DNA of 64,000 nucleotides from Gnetum montanum. Taxonomy: Eukaryota; Streptophyta; Gnetopsida; Gnetales; Gnetaceae. Position numbers and translations under genes: made by a program. The stretch is from assembly GCA_015680685.1 (NCBI GenBank), contig MNCI01009519.1, forward strand, positions 1,339,208 to 1,403,207. The letters run 5' to 3'. Each line of letters begins with the position of its first letter. The stretch's first letter is position 1. Below the pieces are notes generated by a model. The model searched no databases and was not told the DNA's origin. It saw only the letters and a program-made list of their open reading frames with translations. Shown here one piece after another: positions 1 through 9,240 of the stretch.

Positions 1-359
1 TAGCTGAATTACTAAAACCACTAGCCCCAAGGAAAAGTGCTGGTAAGACATTGGAGCCTAAGAAGGAATAGGAAGGAGGGCCCAACACACAACTTACAAG
101 ACAACAAGACCAGCCAACACTACTACCACAGGACTATTGACTATTGATGAGCCATCTCAGGGCCATCATTACAATGGTCAGTTGGGGAAGCCATGATGAA
201 GCCAATATCTTTAGGTTCATCGATGATGTCATACAACCAATGATCTCAATTGATCACACATAGGGTGAGGTGTCTATTCAAACAGGAGGAGGGAAGTCAC
301 ACTGGTCACAACTAATCTCTGGGAACACTGCATCTTTTTAGGTGTAATTAGACACTCGT

Positions 360-1850
360 GAAGACACCATAGTAGTGGTCATGCGACACCAAGATGCAAC
401 AGGAGCCACAAAAGTCATCACAGACCACATAAAAGAATCATTTAATGTCTTTTTTGTGCCACCGGAAAATTTTACAGGAGCACGTGATGCTCAAACTTTG
501 GCCGGTCCCTCAATGACTCCTGTGGAGCATGAGGATGTTCTAGATCAGTTGCTGTAGATAGGAAAAGTGATGACATCCCTATTTGACATCCCTCAGGATG
601 TCACAAAAACTTAGTTAAACCTCATCTCCACAAAAGGGAAGCTAGTAATGGCAAAGGTTAGGGCTGAGCATTCAAAGGAGTTAGAAAGACTCCAAAAAAA
701 GCTCAGCACCTTGTAAGCTACATAGTAAGATCCATCCCAATTCATCCTTGCAGACCAGCTAGAATCCTTTTGGATAAAGTAGTTGAATAAATTGATAGAA
801 GAGAATAAAAAAGTGGCTAAGAAAAAAAAAAGAAGAATGATTGGGATGCTTCTAAGGCATAAGCTTAAACGTATGCACACACCAAAGCACTCAAGGCCTC
901 ACAAGAAGAAAATAAATGCCTCACCATAAAAAATAACTAGTTGACTCTGGTAGAAAAAAAAAGAATTTTCTTGAGGAAAATTTTCAACAATTACAAGAAT
1001 AATTGATATGGGTCAATCAAGATATGAATCACTTGGCCAGAGAAAACAGAACCCTCTCAATGGAGGAGGTAGGCATGATCCATCAAAATATGGTGATTGA
1101 AATAAGCATGTGGTAGAACGAGGCCAAGCAACATGGAAAACTTAAAGAACATTTCAGATATTTATTTGGGATGTACAAGTAGGTGATTAAGAAAGAAATC
1201 CATATGACCAAAGCTTATATTAACACACTCAGTGCTTAGAACACTGATTGGTAGGCTATATTGGATACTTATGCCTTTGCCCACCAAGCTGAACTGAAAA
1301 TCTGGAACCTGCAAATAGAAGATCTCATGGAGTACATGAAATTGGCAAACCTATAGTATACCAACTTATCCATGTTAATAGTAAGACACCCAAGAATAGA
1401 ATTAGAGAAGTAGGTAGCAACGACTTATGCTAAATATGAAATAAAATTTTTTGAACACAAGAAGACATTGCAGAAATTGGAAGTAGCAAATTCTGAATTA
1501 GAGGTGGTCAAAATCAGCTACCAAGGACAAAATAATGTTGTGGTAGATTTGGTTCGATAACTCACGAACTACTAAGAATACAAAGACAAAGCTAGAGCCT
1601 CTGAAGAGGAACGATGACTATTTTCACCTTGGTATGTCAAGGCCAATTAGATGTTTCCACAACTACCATGCCCATGGGAGGTGCCAATTTTATCAAACAT
1701 TGGAGCATCAACATAGACAACATAGGATCCCCAAACCAAAGAAGAAAAGCTCTAAGCACTCCTTTAGAGACATCCATTTCCAAAACCTGGAGCACAAGAT
1801 AAGGGGAAGAGACCCATGGAGGAGCCACCACTGCAAGGAATCACATGAGT
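360..1850 (+). pseudogene. Broken coiled-coil ORF2 of the Athila-type family, position of the env-like ORF
   Basis: Joined across frames, the translation is rich in Lys, Glu, Leu and Gln with heptad-like spacing, as in a long coiled coil (about 640-1560). Recognisable blocks are KELERLQKKLSTL, ENRTLSMEEVGMIHQN and ELEVVKISYQG. The same blocks in the same order occur in the minus-strand copy at 59990-61535. The C-terminal tail (about 1630-1850) has PCPWEVP and DKGKRPMEEPP. The frame is broken by more than ten stops and a frameshift near 825, so no protein is made. The location between the pol/gag part and the 3' LTR is where Athila elements carry an env-like ORF, but no signal peptide or membrane segment is visible. 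Function unknown. Confidence 0.65.
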
Positions 1851-2018
1851 TCCAGCAAATTTTATTTTTTGTAAATTTTTTGTCTATGTCTCAATTTTAT
1901 TTTTTTCAATTCCACACTATGGCATGAGTAATTCCTAGTTAGTCAATAATCCCATACCTATCCACTATGTAATCAATCAAACTTGTTCTCATTTTTTCTA
2001 ACTCGAGGACAAGTTGTT

Positions 2019-2035
2019 ATTTAGTCATGGAGGTA
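2019..2035 (+). promoter_or_regulatory. 3' polypurine tract of copy A0
   Basis: The bases before the LTR start read TTTAGTCATGGAGGTA. Equivalent sites (TTTAGTCATGGGGGTA type) precede every complete Athila-type LTR in the window. This is the expected plus-strand primer position in reverse transcription. Here one G of the run has become A. Confidence 0.7.
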
Positions 2036-3136
2036 TGATGAATTGTGTTTTTCTAAGTCCCAATATCGGATCCTCAATATTGACTACACGATATTGCAAC
2101 TTGGATAATGATATTGAATACATGATATCATGATTCCTATGTAGGCTTATAAATACCACATTTGGGTGCACAAAAAAGGAAAGTCAGTAAGTGTAAGTGT
2201 AGAGTATTTTTTGTCAATCTTCAATTCATCTCAATTCTTTCCCCAGTTGATGAATCATGGTTTGTCAGGTGCTGATATCAAACCCTTGATAACTAGGTGC
2301 TAATATCGGACCCTTGATATCAAGTACATGATATTGTAGCCTAGATAATGATATCAAATACACGATATCATCGTTCCTGTGTAAGCCTATAAATACAACA
2401 TTTAGGTGCACAGGAAGGGAGGAGTTAGTAGGTGTAAGTGTAGAGTCTTTTTTTTTTTCATTTTTAGTTCATTTCAATTCTTTCCCCAATGCATGCCCAT
2501 AGTGTGAATATTGTAATTGTACAGAACCTTTATTCGAGTGTGATGTACTTGGACATGCACATGACCAGCAATAAAGATTGAGATTACTTCATCATTGCAG
2601 CATTCACTTAGTTTTAATTACTTAACTATTATTGTTATTTATCACATTCTTAATTAATATTTCTTTACCTTCCTTTACTATCCCTATTATTAAATGCAGA
2701 ATGAGTACAACTTAATCATGAGCATTTAAGTGTGACTACTTGGTATCCTAGTAGTGTATCTAGGAGTGCTTAAGTAACATGCACTTGGTAATCCCAAAAG
2801 TAGTACATGAAGTCCAAGATGTGCACAGATGATTAAGGACAGATGTATATCGCACTTAGGCTAGCTTAGATTATCTTCTCCCATTCCCTATTAGCTTAAA
2901 CAAGGTTACTTCCATTGTCTCTAGGAGTAGCACTAGTTAGGACCACATCATACACCTCACTCTAGACTAAACCATATGTGAAAAATAAAATACTAGTCCA
3001 AGTGGAAAGAGAATGAACTACAATGAACTTGTAACTATCTAATTACCATAACTAGTCCATCTACAGAGTTCAACCGGATCATGCGTGAACGCTCATATTC
3101 ATATGGTTGAGTGTAGGGGCACCTCACCACTCATCA
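2036..3136 (+). repeat. Athila-type LTR with a tandemly duplicated U3 promoter part, shared between two internal regions
   Basis: The LTR begins TGATGA and ends TCATCA, with a polypurine tract before it and a primer-binding site after it. It therefore serves as the 3' LTR of the upstream copy and the 5' LTR of the next. The first 212 bases (2036-2247) are repeated, diverged, at 2248 onward, each starting TGATGAAT. Each repeat has ATATC/GATATC-rich U3 sequence and a TATA box: TATAAAT at 2148-2154 and again at 2388-2394. The remainder (about 2470-3136) is R-U5. At 1101 bases it is longer than the 870-base LTRs elsewhere in the window by about the size of the duplication. Confidence 0.85.
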
Positions 3137-3137
3137 T

Positions 3138-3155
3138 TGGCATCGTTGCCACGGA
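3138..3155 (+). other. Primer-binding site, tRNA-Asp type
   Basis: TGGCATCGTTGCCACGGA starts two bases after the LTR. Athila elements are known to prime from tRNA-Asp (site TGGCGCCGTTGCCGGGGA); 14 of 18 positions agree. The same site is better kept at 54751-54768 in the minus-strand copy. Confidence 0.75.
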
Positions 3156-3241
3156 TGGTGCTAGTTATTTAAATTAGTTACATCATTCAAGATTGTTGTA
3201 ACGAATCTTTAACGATATATCTTTCAAAAAGAATAATTGCA

Positions 3242-5302
3242 ATGAAATCACACACAAATTTTCAAAAATGTCTCTCAAAAGACTATGATAATGCAACAAC
3301 AAGTAAGGTAATTCCTCAGAGAACCAACAAATTATATGGAGATGAAGACAATGTTTGGAGTACTCAATCTTCTGCAGGGACCTCCTATGTACATAAACGA
3401 AGACAACATCATTCTGACTCATAAATTCATAACCTACCTAGTGATGCTGAACCCCTGCTGGCCACTAAGAGCCTAATGCATATACAAGAGGCTATTCAAA
3501 TATCCTGCAGGCATCGTACTTCAAGGCATTTACCTAAGCTTGATTTAAACATCTTTTCCAAATTTTCAGGAGGCTATGATTTAGATTTGCAACATCATCT
3601 ACAAGCCTTCCATGATGCCTATGTATGGAACAATATTATTAATGGGTTGTAAAAACTTAAGCTCTTTCCTACAACACTCGTTGGACAAGAAAAATTATAG
3701 TACAGGTCCTTATGACCAAAATCAATTCAACATTGGTTGATAATGGTAGAACTCTTCAATGAAAGATATCAAACCTATGAAAGAGTGTCATCCTTGAGGA
3801 AACAAATCCAAGAATGGAAACAAGTGCAACATGAACCCTTGGACATGGCCTTAGAGAGATATTATGCATTGTTAAACAACTACCCAAGCCATGGGTTCTT
3901 CAAGAAAAGGCTAATGTACCACATCATAGATGAGTTCTGTAATGAAACAAGGGAGACCCTAGGGATGTATGCCCAAGGTCAACTATATGAGTTACAAACC
4001 CATTAATTTTAAGAGATTATTACGTGAGTAGAAAACAAAGAAGGAGAAATGGCTAAATGAGAGAATGTTAAAAGCTCTCAATGGAACCATAATCTTGAAT
4101 TAGCAAAGGTTCATAATCATGAGGAGGATAAATCAACTCACCTCAAGGAGGTGGAATCATCTTTTCTAGTACTACGATCACTAGGAAAAATTAAGGCAAA
4201 GATCAATAGGATGATGGAATAGATGCATGAAAAATGTGGAGAATATACCAACACTATTAGAGGTAGAACCATGATGAACCAAGAAGCAGGAAAAAACACC
4301 CTTAGACAATCAAAAAGAAGGGTTGAAGAGAATAAGAACTCAACTACTAATCATACGTATCAATGTAACATTTTCCTGTACGATCATTCCAAAGGTTAAT
4401 GGCCAATCTTGTCATATTTACATGAGCATTAGGGAAGAATGTTACATCCAGAGTTCGTATAAAAATATTGTGTTCAATCACAATGGCAAAAATCCCAATC
4501 ATGGTGGAGGCCACCCCCAAACTGGTCATACCCTTAATATCATCCAAACCCAAGCGCTTATCAAGTTCAGCATCTTGTTTCCCCTACTAGGTCCACATCC
4601 TCTATCTCACCACATTATTATCATTCTCCTAAGTACTATCAAACCATGTCCTCTCTAAAAAAATCACCCCCTCATGTGCCTTACACTTGTCCTCAAATTC
4701 AATATTCTCATCCTTCACCTCCTTCTACATTTCCATCAATAGTACTAGTAGGTTCTGCACCATAGCACCAACCCATAAACATTACTTGTGCTACTACAGT
4801 CACTAGCAATGGCGACCCTCCACAACATCAAAAGCATTCTTTCTTTAGGCATGATCAAAGAAAGAGACATCATGGTTCTGAAACCACTGCACCCTCCAAC
4901 CAAGTGCAAGCTCAATGCTATGATGCATCTGTCTCCTCGAACACAATGCCTCTTGTTACCTTATCATGGCCACCAAGTAATACTCCAACAACCATGTGGC
5001 CCAATGAATATAACCATGTAGGGAGACATATTGATCCTTGCATACCATCTTATGGTTAAGTGTGTCATAGTGGGTCAACTCTGTATCAATTAACCACATC
5101 TTCTAACTTGCCCCACTATGTCAACTTTAATAGAGTGTGTGCACCCCAATTTGCATACATTCCAACCACCACATCAAAAGATACCCAGTGGTTTAGATAT
5201 GATCAGGTCCCAATATTTTCAAAATTCTTGGATCCAAATCTTTCATTTATTTATTCTTACCATGATCAAAGGTTTAGTTATGGGGGATATCCTCCATTCT
5301 AA
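3242..5302 (+). pseudogene. gag: gag of Athila-type copy B, broken
   Basis: The product would be the retrotransposon Gag/capsid polyprotein. The capsid part (about 3540-4010) reads SGGYDLDLQHHLQAFHDAY and, at 3737-4006, an 89-codon open stretch with PLDMALERYYALLNNYPSHG and ETRETLGMYAQGQLYEL. The same motif runs through the gags at 36000-38263 and 52460-54637. A Lys/Glu-rich linker follows. The C-terminal part (about 4680-5302) is Pro/Gln/His-rich, with WPNEYNHVGRHIDPC, and ends FSYGGYPPF before TAA. It matches the intact ORF at the right edge of the window. About ten stops and at least two frame changes make it a pseudogene. No protease follows; the frame runs straight into a T-rich tract. 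Confidence 0.85.
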
Positions 5303-6760
5303 CAAGCAGAATTAATAAATTTTTTTCCTTTTCTTTAATTTTACAATTTTTTGTTTTCTAGTTTTTCATCTTTTAATTTGTTATTTTATCTTTTTATTGG
5401 TTGGTTTATATTTTTATTTATTATTTTATCTTTTTAACTTTTTATGGGTGATCTCATCTATGAATAAAACACTCATGTGTCTCGTTGGTTCAGGTGTTGT
5501 TCTATGCTATCAAGTCTTAGGTAGCTAATTATTTGGATAATGAGCTCACCACATCCACCCCACCATTCTACTAATAAGAGGTTCTACTCTGGGTACGATG
5601 ATATCCTTGTCATCATGAAAACTTAAAAGTAATTTTGTGCTCATTATACCTAGAGCGAAAAATGATGGACCAGAAGGGAATGGTCAGGGTGTGACATCAA
5701 GGAAACTTGTGGATTCTCTTTGGTGACATCTGTAAACTGCTATCATGAAGCCTGGTTGTACTAAGATCCCTGTAGATCTAATGAAAAGTGGGAGTAAAAG
5801 TAATAAAGGCACTCAATGCTATTATGGGGGTCCCACTAGAAAGACATGCATCCATGCCTGAAGGTTAGTGGCTTCTCTGGTTCACTGTTGGAAAGGACAA
5901 AGTGCCAAAGCAGCTAGAAAGAAAGAAAAGAAAATAAAAGAAGACGAACAACACATGAAAAGATAAAAAGGAGAAAAAATGTGTGTTTATGTCGTAGATT
6001 CCAAATCACTCCTTCCTTGGATAAAATTCCAAGTGATTGTATGACTTGCTATTGTAGTGCTCTTATGGTTGCCCATCATTGGATGAAACAATGTGATGTC
6101 ATCGATCAGAGGAATGGACTTGATCTTGATTTTGGAGTGACGGGCTAATGACACATTAATCACACCCTACACTTAGGATTCATTGTATCCTAGGTCAGTT
6201 ATCTCACATCCTAATCTCTGCAATCCCTTCTATGATTCATTTCATCTCACTATCTAAGTATTTCTAACTTGTGTCTTGTGTGGGATAGAATTCATACCTC
6301 ATCGTGATGGTATTTAACATGTGTGGGTTTTTTGGAACTGGTGTGGATTACATTTAACCCTTTTAGTTCCTACGGACATTTTCAAGTGTGGTTACATAAG
6401 GGCATGATAGGTAGGAACCTGCTTTGGGGAGGACCCACTTGCGTAACTTTTGTAATTTGTACTCTTTGCACATCACCACATCATTTTATACCCTCTGAGT
6501 ACTTCATTGTCAAATCTATTCTTTTATTTTTAATCATTTTATCAAACATTTCTCAAAACCATTACATGTCCTTTTATGTATCACCTAAACAAATCAAGTC
6601 CAACATTAAATTTGTAGGGCAACTTCCTTGAAAAAATTTCTAACTATAAAATCACACTAAGTAAAGAATTCAACATTTATTAAAGGTAATGAGTAAGGTA
6701 TGAAATAATTGAACTTATTTCAATAACCTTACTAACAATGGATCTTTGTGTGATTATAGA
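5303..6760 (+). other. Spacer between gag and ORF2 in copy B, with a pyrimidine-rich tract
   Basis: About 5315-5450 is nearly all T with some C and A, just after the gag stop. It is followed by an AATAAAACACTCATG stretch at about 5464. The minus-strand copy at 61536-63324 shows the same order (A-rich on the + strand, then AATAAAAC in sense). Further blocks shared with other copies are the GGTGTGACATCAAGG segment near 5690 and the CATGCATCCATGCCT segment near 5847. No ORF over 110 codons is convincing. The conservation suggests untranslated but retained element sequence. Confidence 0.6.
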
Positions 6761-7200
6761 TGACCCTTAAAAGAGGACAATAAGGAGGACCTTCTCAAGG
6801 TGCAACTAAATGCCTAGAGGGAGGTAGAGGCCAAGGACCTCATGCAGAACATGCAGAGCAGGAGGCACAATCATTCAGCATCCATCAAGGAGCTCCTGTC
6901 ATTGCACAATTTGGCCAAAGAAAAGGTGGAGAGGTTAAGACCTGAGCCTATGAAGAGGAATGACAACTATTTGCAACATGACATATTAAGGCCAATCAAG
7001 TGTTCTTGCAGTTGCTATGTCTATGGGAAGTGCCAACTCCATCAAGAATTGGAACATTAGTATGGATGACTCATAATCATGGGGTAGAAGAGGAGAAATG
7101 TTAGGTGCTTCTTCAAATGGTATCAATCTTAGAAGCCTAGAGCATTAAACAAAGGAAAGACACCCATGGAGGAGCCACCACCACCAGGAACCCCATGAGT
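6761..7200 (+). pseudogene. ORF2 remnant of copy B with its coiled-coil middle deleted
   Basis: The N-terminal block (NMQSRRHNHSASIKELL, 6842-6900) matches the start of ORF2 in the minus-strand copy near 61410-61430. It runs almost directly into the C-terminal block (YEEE, then LLCLWEVPTP and the GGATT tail, about 6950-7200). Roughly 1.1 kb encoding the coiled coil is therefore missing compared with 59990-61535. Stops and frame changes remain in what is left. Confidence 0.6.
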
Positions 7201-7360
7201 TCCACAAGTTTTGTCTTTTGTGTCTATGTCCAAATTTTGTTTAGTCCCATATTGTGGCATGCAAAAATCCTTAGTCATTCAATAATCTCATACCTATCCC
7301 CTATGTTTAATTGAATGATCTTGTTCCTCACTTTCTTTTACTTGAGGAAAATTTGTTATT

Positions 7361-7374
7361 TAGTCGTGGGGGTA
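7361..7374 (+). promoter_or_regulatory. 3' polypurine tract of copy B
   Basis: TAGTCGTGGGGGTA directly precedes the LTR start TGATGA. It is the best-kept + strand example of the family's plus-strand primer site. Confidence 0.8.
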
Positions 7375-8246
7375 TGATGAATCGTGGTTTGTCAGGTGTT
7401 GATATCAAACCCTTGATAACTAGCTACTGATATCGAACCCTTGATATCGGGTACACAATGTCATAGCCTAGATAATGATATTGATTACACAATATTGTGG
7501 TTCTTGTGTAAGCCTATAAATACCAAGTTTAGGCACACAATAAGGGAGAAGTTAGTAGGTGTAAGTGTAGAGTCCTTTTGTTCATTTTTAGTTCATTTCA
7601 ATTTTTTCCGCAATGCATGCCCATAATGTGATGATTGTAATTGTACGAAATCTTTATTCAAGTGTGACGTAGTTAGACACACACCTAACTAACAATAAAG
7701 ATCGAGATTACTTCATCATTGCAGCATTCACTTAGTTTTAATTACTTAACTGTTATTTTTATTTATCACTTTCTTAACTAATATTTCATTACCTTCCTTT
7801 ATTATCCCTGTTATTAAATGTAGAATGAGCACAAGTTAATCATGAGCATTTAAGTGTGACTACTTGGTATCCCAGTAGCGTATTTAGGAGTGCTTAAGTA
7901 ACATGCACATGGTAATCCCAGAATTAGTACACAAGGTCCAAGATATGTACGGATGCTCATTGCACTTAGGCTAGCTTAGATTCTCTTCCCCCATTTCCTA
8001 TTAGCTTAAACAAGGTTACTTCCATTGTCTCTAGGAGTAGCATTAGTTAGGACCACATCATATACCTCATTGTAGACTAAACCATATGTGACAAAGTAAA
8101 TACTAGTCCAGGTGGGAAGACAACAAACTACGATCAACTTGTAACTATCTAATTATCACAACTAGTTTATCTACGGAGTTTAACCAGATCATGCATGAAC
8201 GCTCATATTCGTATGGTTGAGTGTAGGGGTACCTCACCACTCATCA
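7375..8246 (+). repeat. 3' LTR of Athila-type copy B
   Basis: It begins TGATGAATCGTGG and ends CTCATCA, 872 bases. U3 contains several GATATC/ATATC elements (7398-7500) and a TATA box, TATAAAT, at 7515-7521, 140 bases from the LTR start. That spacing matches the second promoter copy of the 5' LTR. The R-U5 part aligns with 2490-3136. Confidence 0.85.
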
Positions 8247-8899
8247 CCAGTGTATGCCCGTAGTGTGATGATTATAATTATATGGAACCTTTATTCGAGT
8301 GTGATGTACTTGGACATGCACATGATCAGCAATAAAGATTGAGATTACTCCATCATTGCAGCATTCACTTAATTTTCAATTTTTTAATTGTTATTGTTAT
8401 ATATTGTTTTCTTAATTAATATTTCTTTCCTGTCATTTACTATTCTTGTTGTTAAATGCGAAATGAGTATCACTTAATCACAAACATTTAAGTGTCACTA
8501 CGTGGTAACCAAGTAGCGTATCTATGAGTGCTCAAGTAATGTGCACTTGGTAATCCCAGAAGTAGTACACGAGGTCCAAGATGTACAAAAATGATTAAGG
8601 ATGGATGCTCATTGCACTTAGGCTAGTTTAGATTTCTCTTTTTATTGTCCATTAGCTTAATTAAGATTGTCCCCTATCATTTTTAGGAGTAGCATTAGTT
8701 TAGGATTCCATCATTCACCTCACTTTGGACTAAACCATACATGACAAAGCAAATAATAGTCCAAGTGGAAACACAAAAAACTGTAATCAACGTGTAACTA
8801 TCTAGATACCACAACTAGTCCATCTACGGAGTTCAAACGGATCATGCATGCATGCTTGTATTCGTATGGTTAAGTGTAGGGGTACCTAGCCACTCATCA
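8247..8899 (+). repeat. Extra partial LTR (R-U5 only) in tandem
   Basis: Directly after the LTR end, the sequence restarts within the LTR at GTATGCCCGTAGTGTGATG, equivalent to about 2490 and 7614, and runs to a second CACTCATCA end at 8899. U3 and the TATA region are absent. This looks like unequal recombination between LTRs, or a second LTR whose U3 was deleted. Confidence 0.75.
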
Positions 8900-9240
8900 A
8901 CATCCAATTAAATGGTAAATTGGAGAAAAGATAAAGATATAAGGGGGAAGGAAAAGATATAAATAGGTCTCTTGGGCCTTCAATTTGATCAAGAGAGCAT
9001 AGAAAGAAGAAAGAGAGTCTAGGGAAAAAGAGGTAAGTTGAGAGAAGAGTAGAGAGAGATAGAGTCTTAGCAATGTGCCTTGATCATCATCTATATGAGT
9101 GTGTGTTTTCTTTGATTGAGTGTGTGAGAGTTTGATTGAATCTCTTGTCTATCCTTAGGAATTGTGCTTCCTTTCATAGGTAAATTCTTCATTTGAGCAA
9201 GAATAAAGCTTTCATTTTCCTTTTCTTTTCAAATTTGATG
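8900..9240 (+). repeat. LTR-like promoter core of an unrelated element (tentative)
   Basis: A TATA box (TATAAATAGG, about 8957) is followed by a purine-rich GA leader (8990-9065) and a polyadenylation-type signal within GAATAAAGCTTTC at about 9201. TATA-to-AATAAA order over about 250 bases is what an LTR R region shows, but no termini were found. A gene promoter with a short leader is the alternative. Confidence 0.25.

Larger units (their letters stand above)
1..2035 (+). mobile_element. 3' internal part of an Athila-type element (copy A0), 5' end outside the window
   Basis: This stretch ends in a polypurine tract that abuts an LTR at 2036, so it is the 3' half of the internal region of a Ty3/gypsy Athila-type element whose 5' part lies before the window. 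It holds a broken second ORF (about 360-1850) and no gag or pol. Its translated middle matches the minus-strand copy at 59990-61535, so both belong to one family. The first 350 bases translate only in short pieces, for example LLKPLAPRKSAG near the start, and are not clearly assigned. Confidence 0.75.
2036..8899 (+). mobile_element. Athila-type non-autonomous (TR-GAG-like) element, copy B
   Basis: Order: LTR 2036-3136, primer site 3138, gag 3242-5302, spacer, ORF2 remnant 6761-7200, polypurine tract 7361-7374, LTR 7375-8246, partial LTR 8247-8899. No protease, reverse transcriptase or integrase can be read in any frame of the 4.2-kb internal region. Keeping LTRs, priming sites and gag but no pol fits the class described in plants as TR-GAG. 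No target duplication can be assigned, because the left LTR adjoins another internal region. Movement would need enzymes from a pol-bearing relative such as those at 31765-39057 or 48155-57985. Confidence 0.8.

Noticed and set aside
6323-6631. A 102-codon + strand frame with hydrophobic segments
   Set aside because: It lies in the non-coding spacer of copy B, and the aligned spacer of copy G does not keep the frame.
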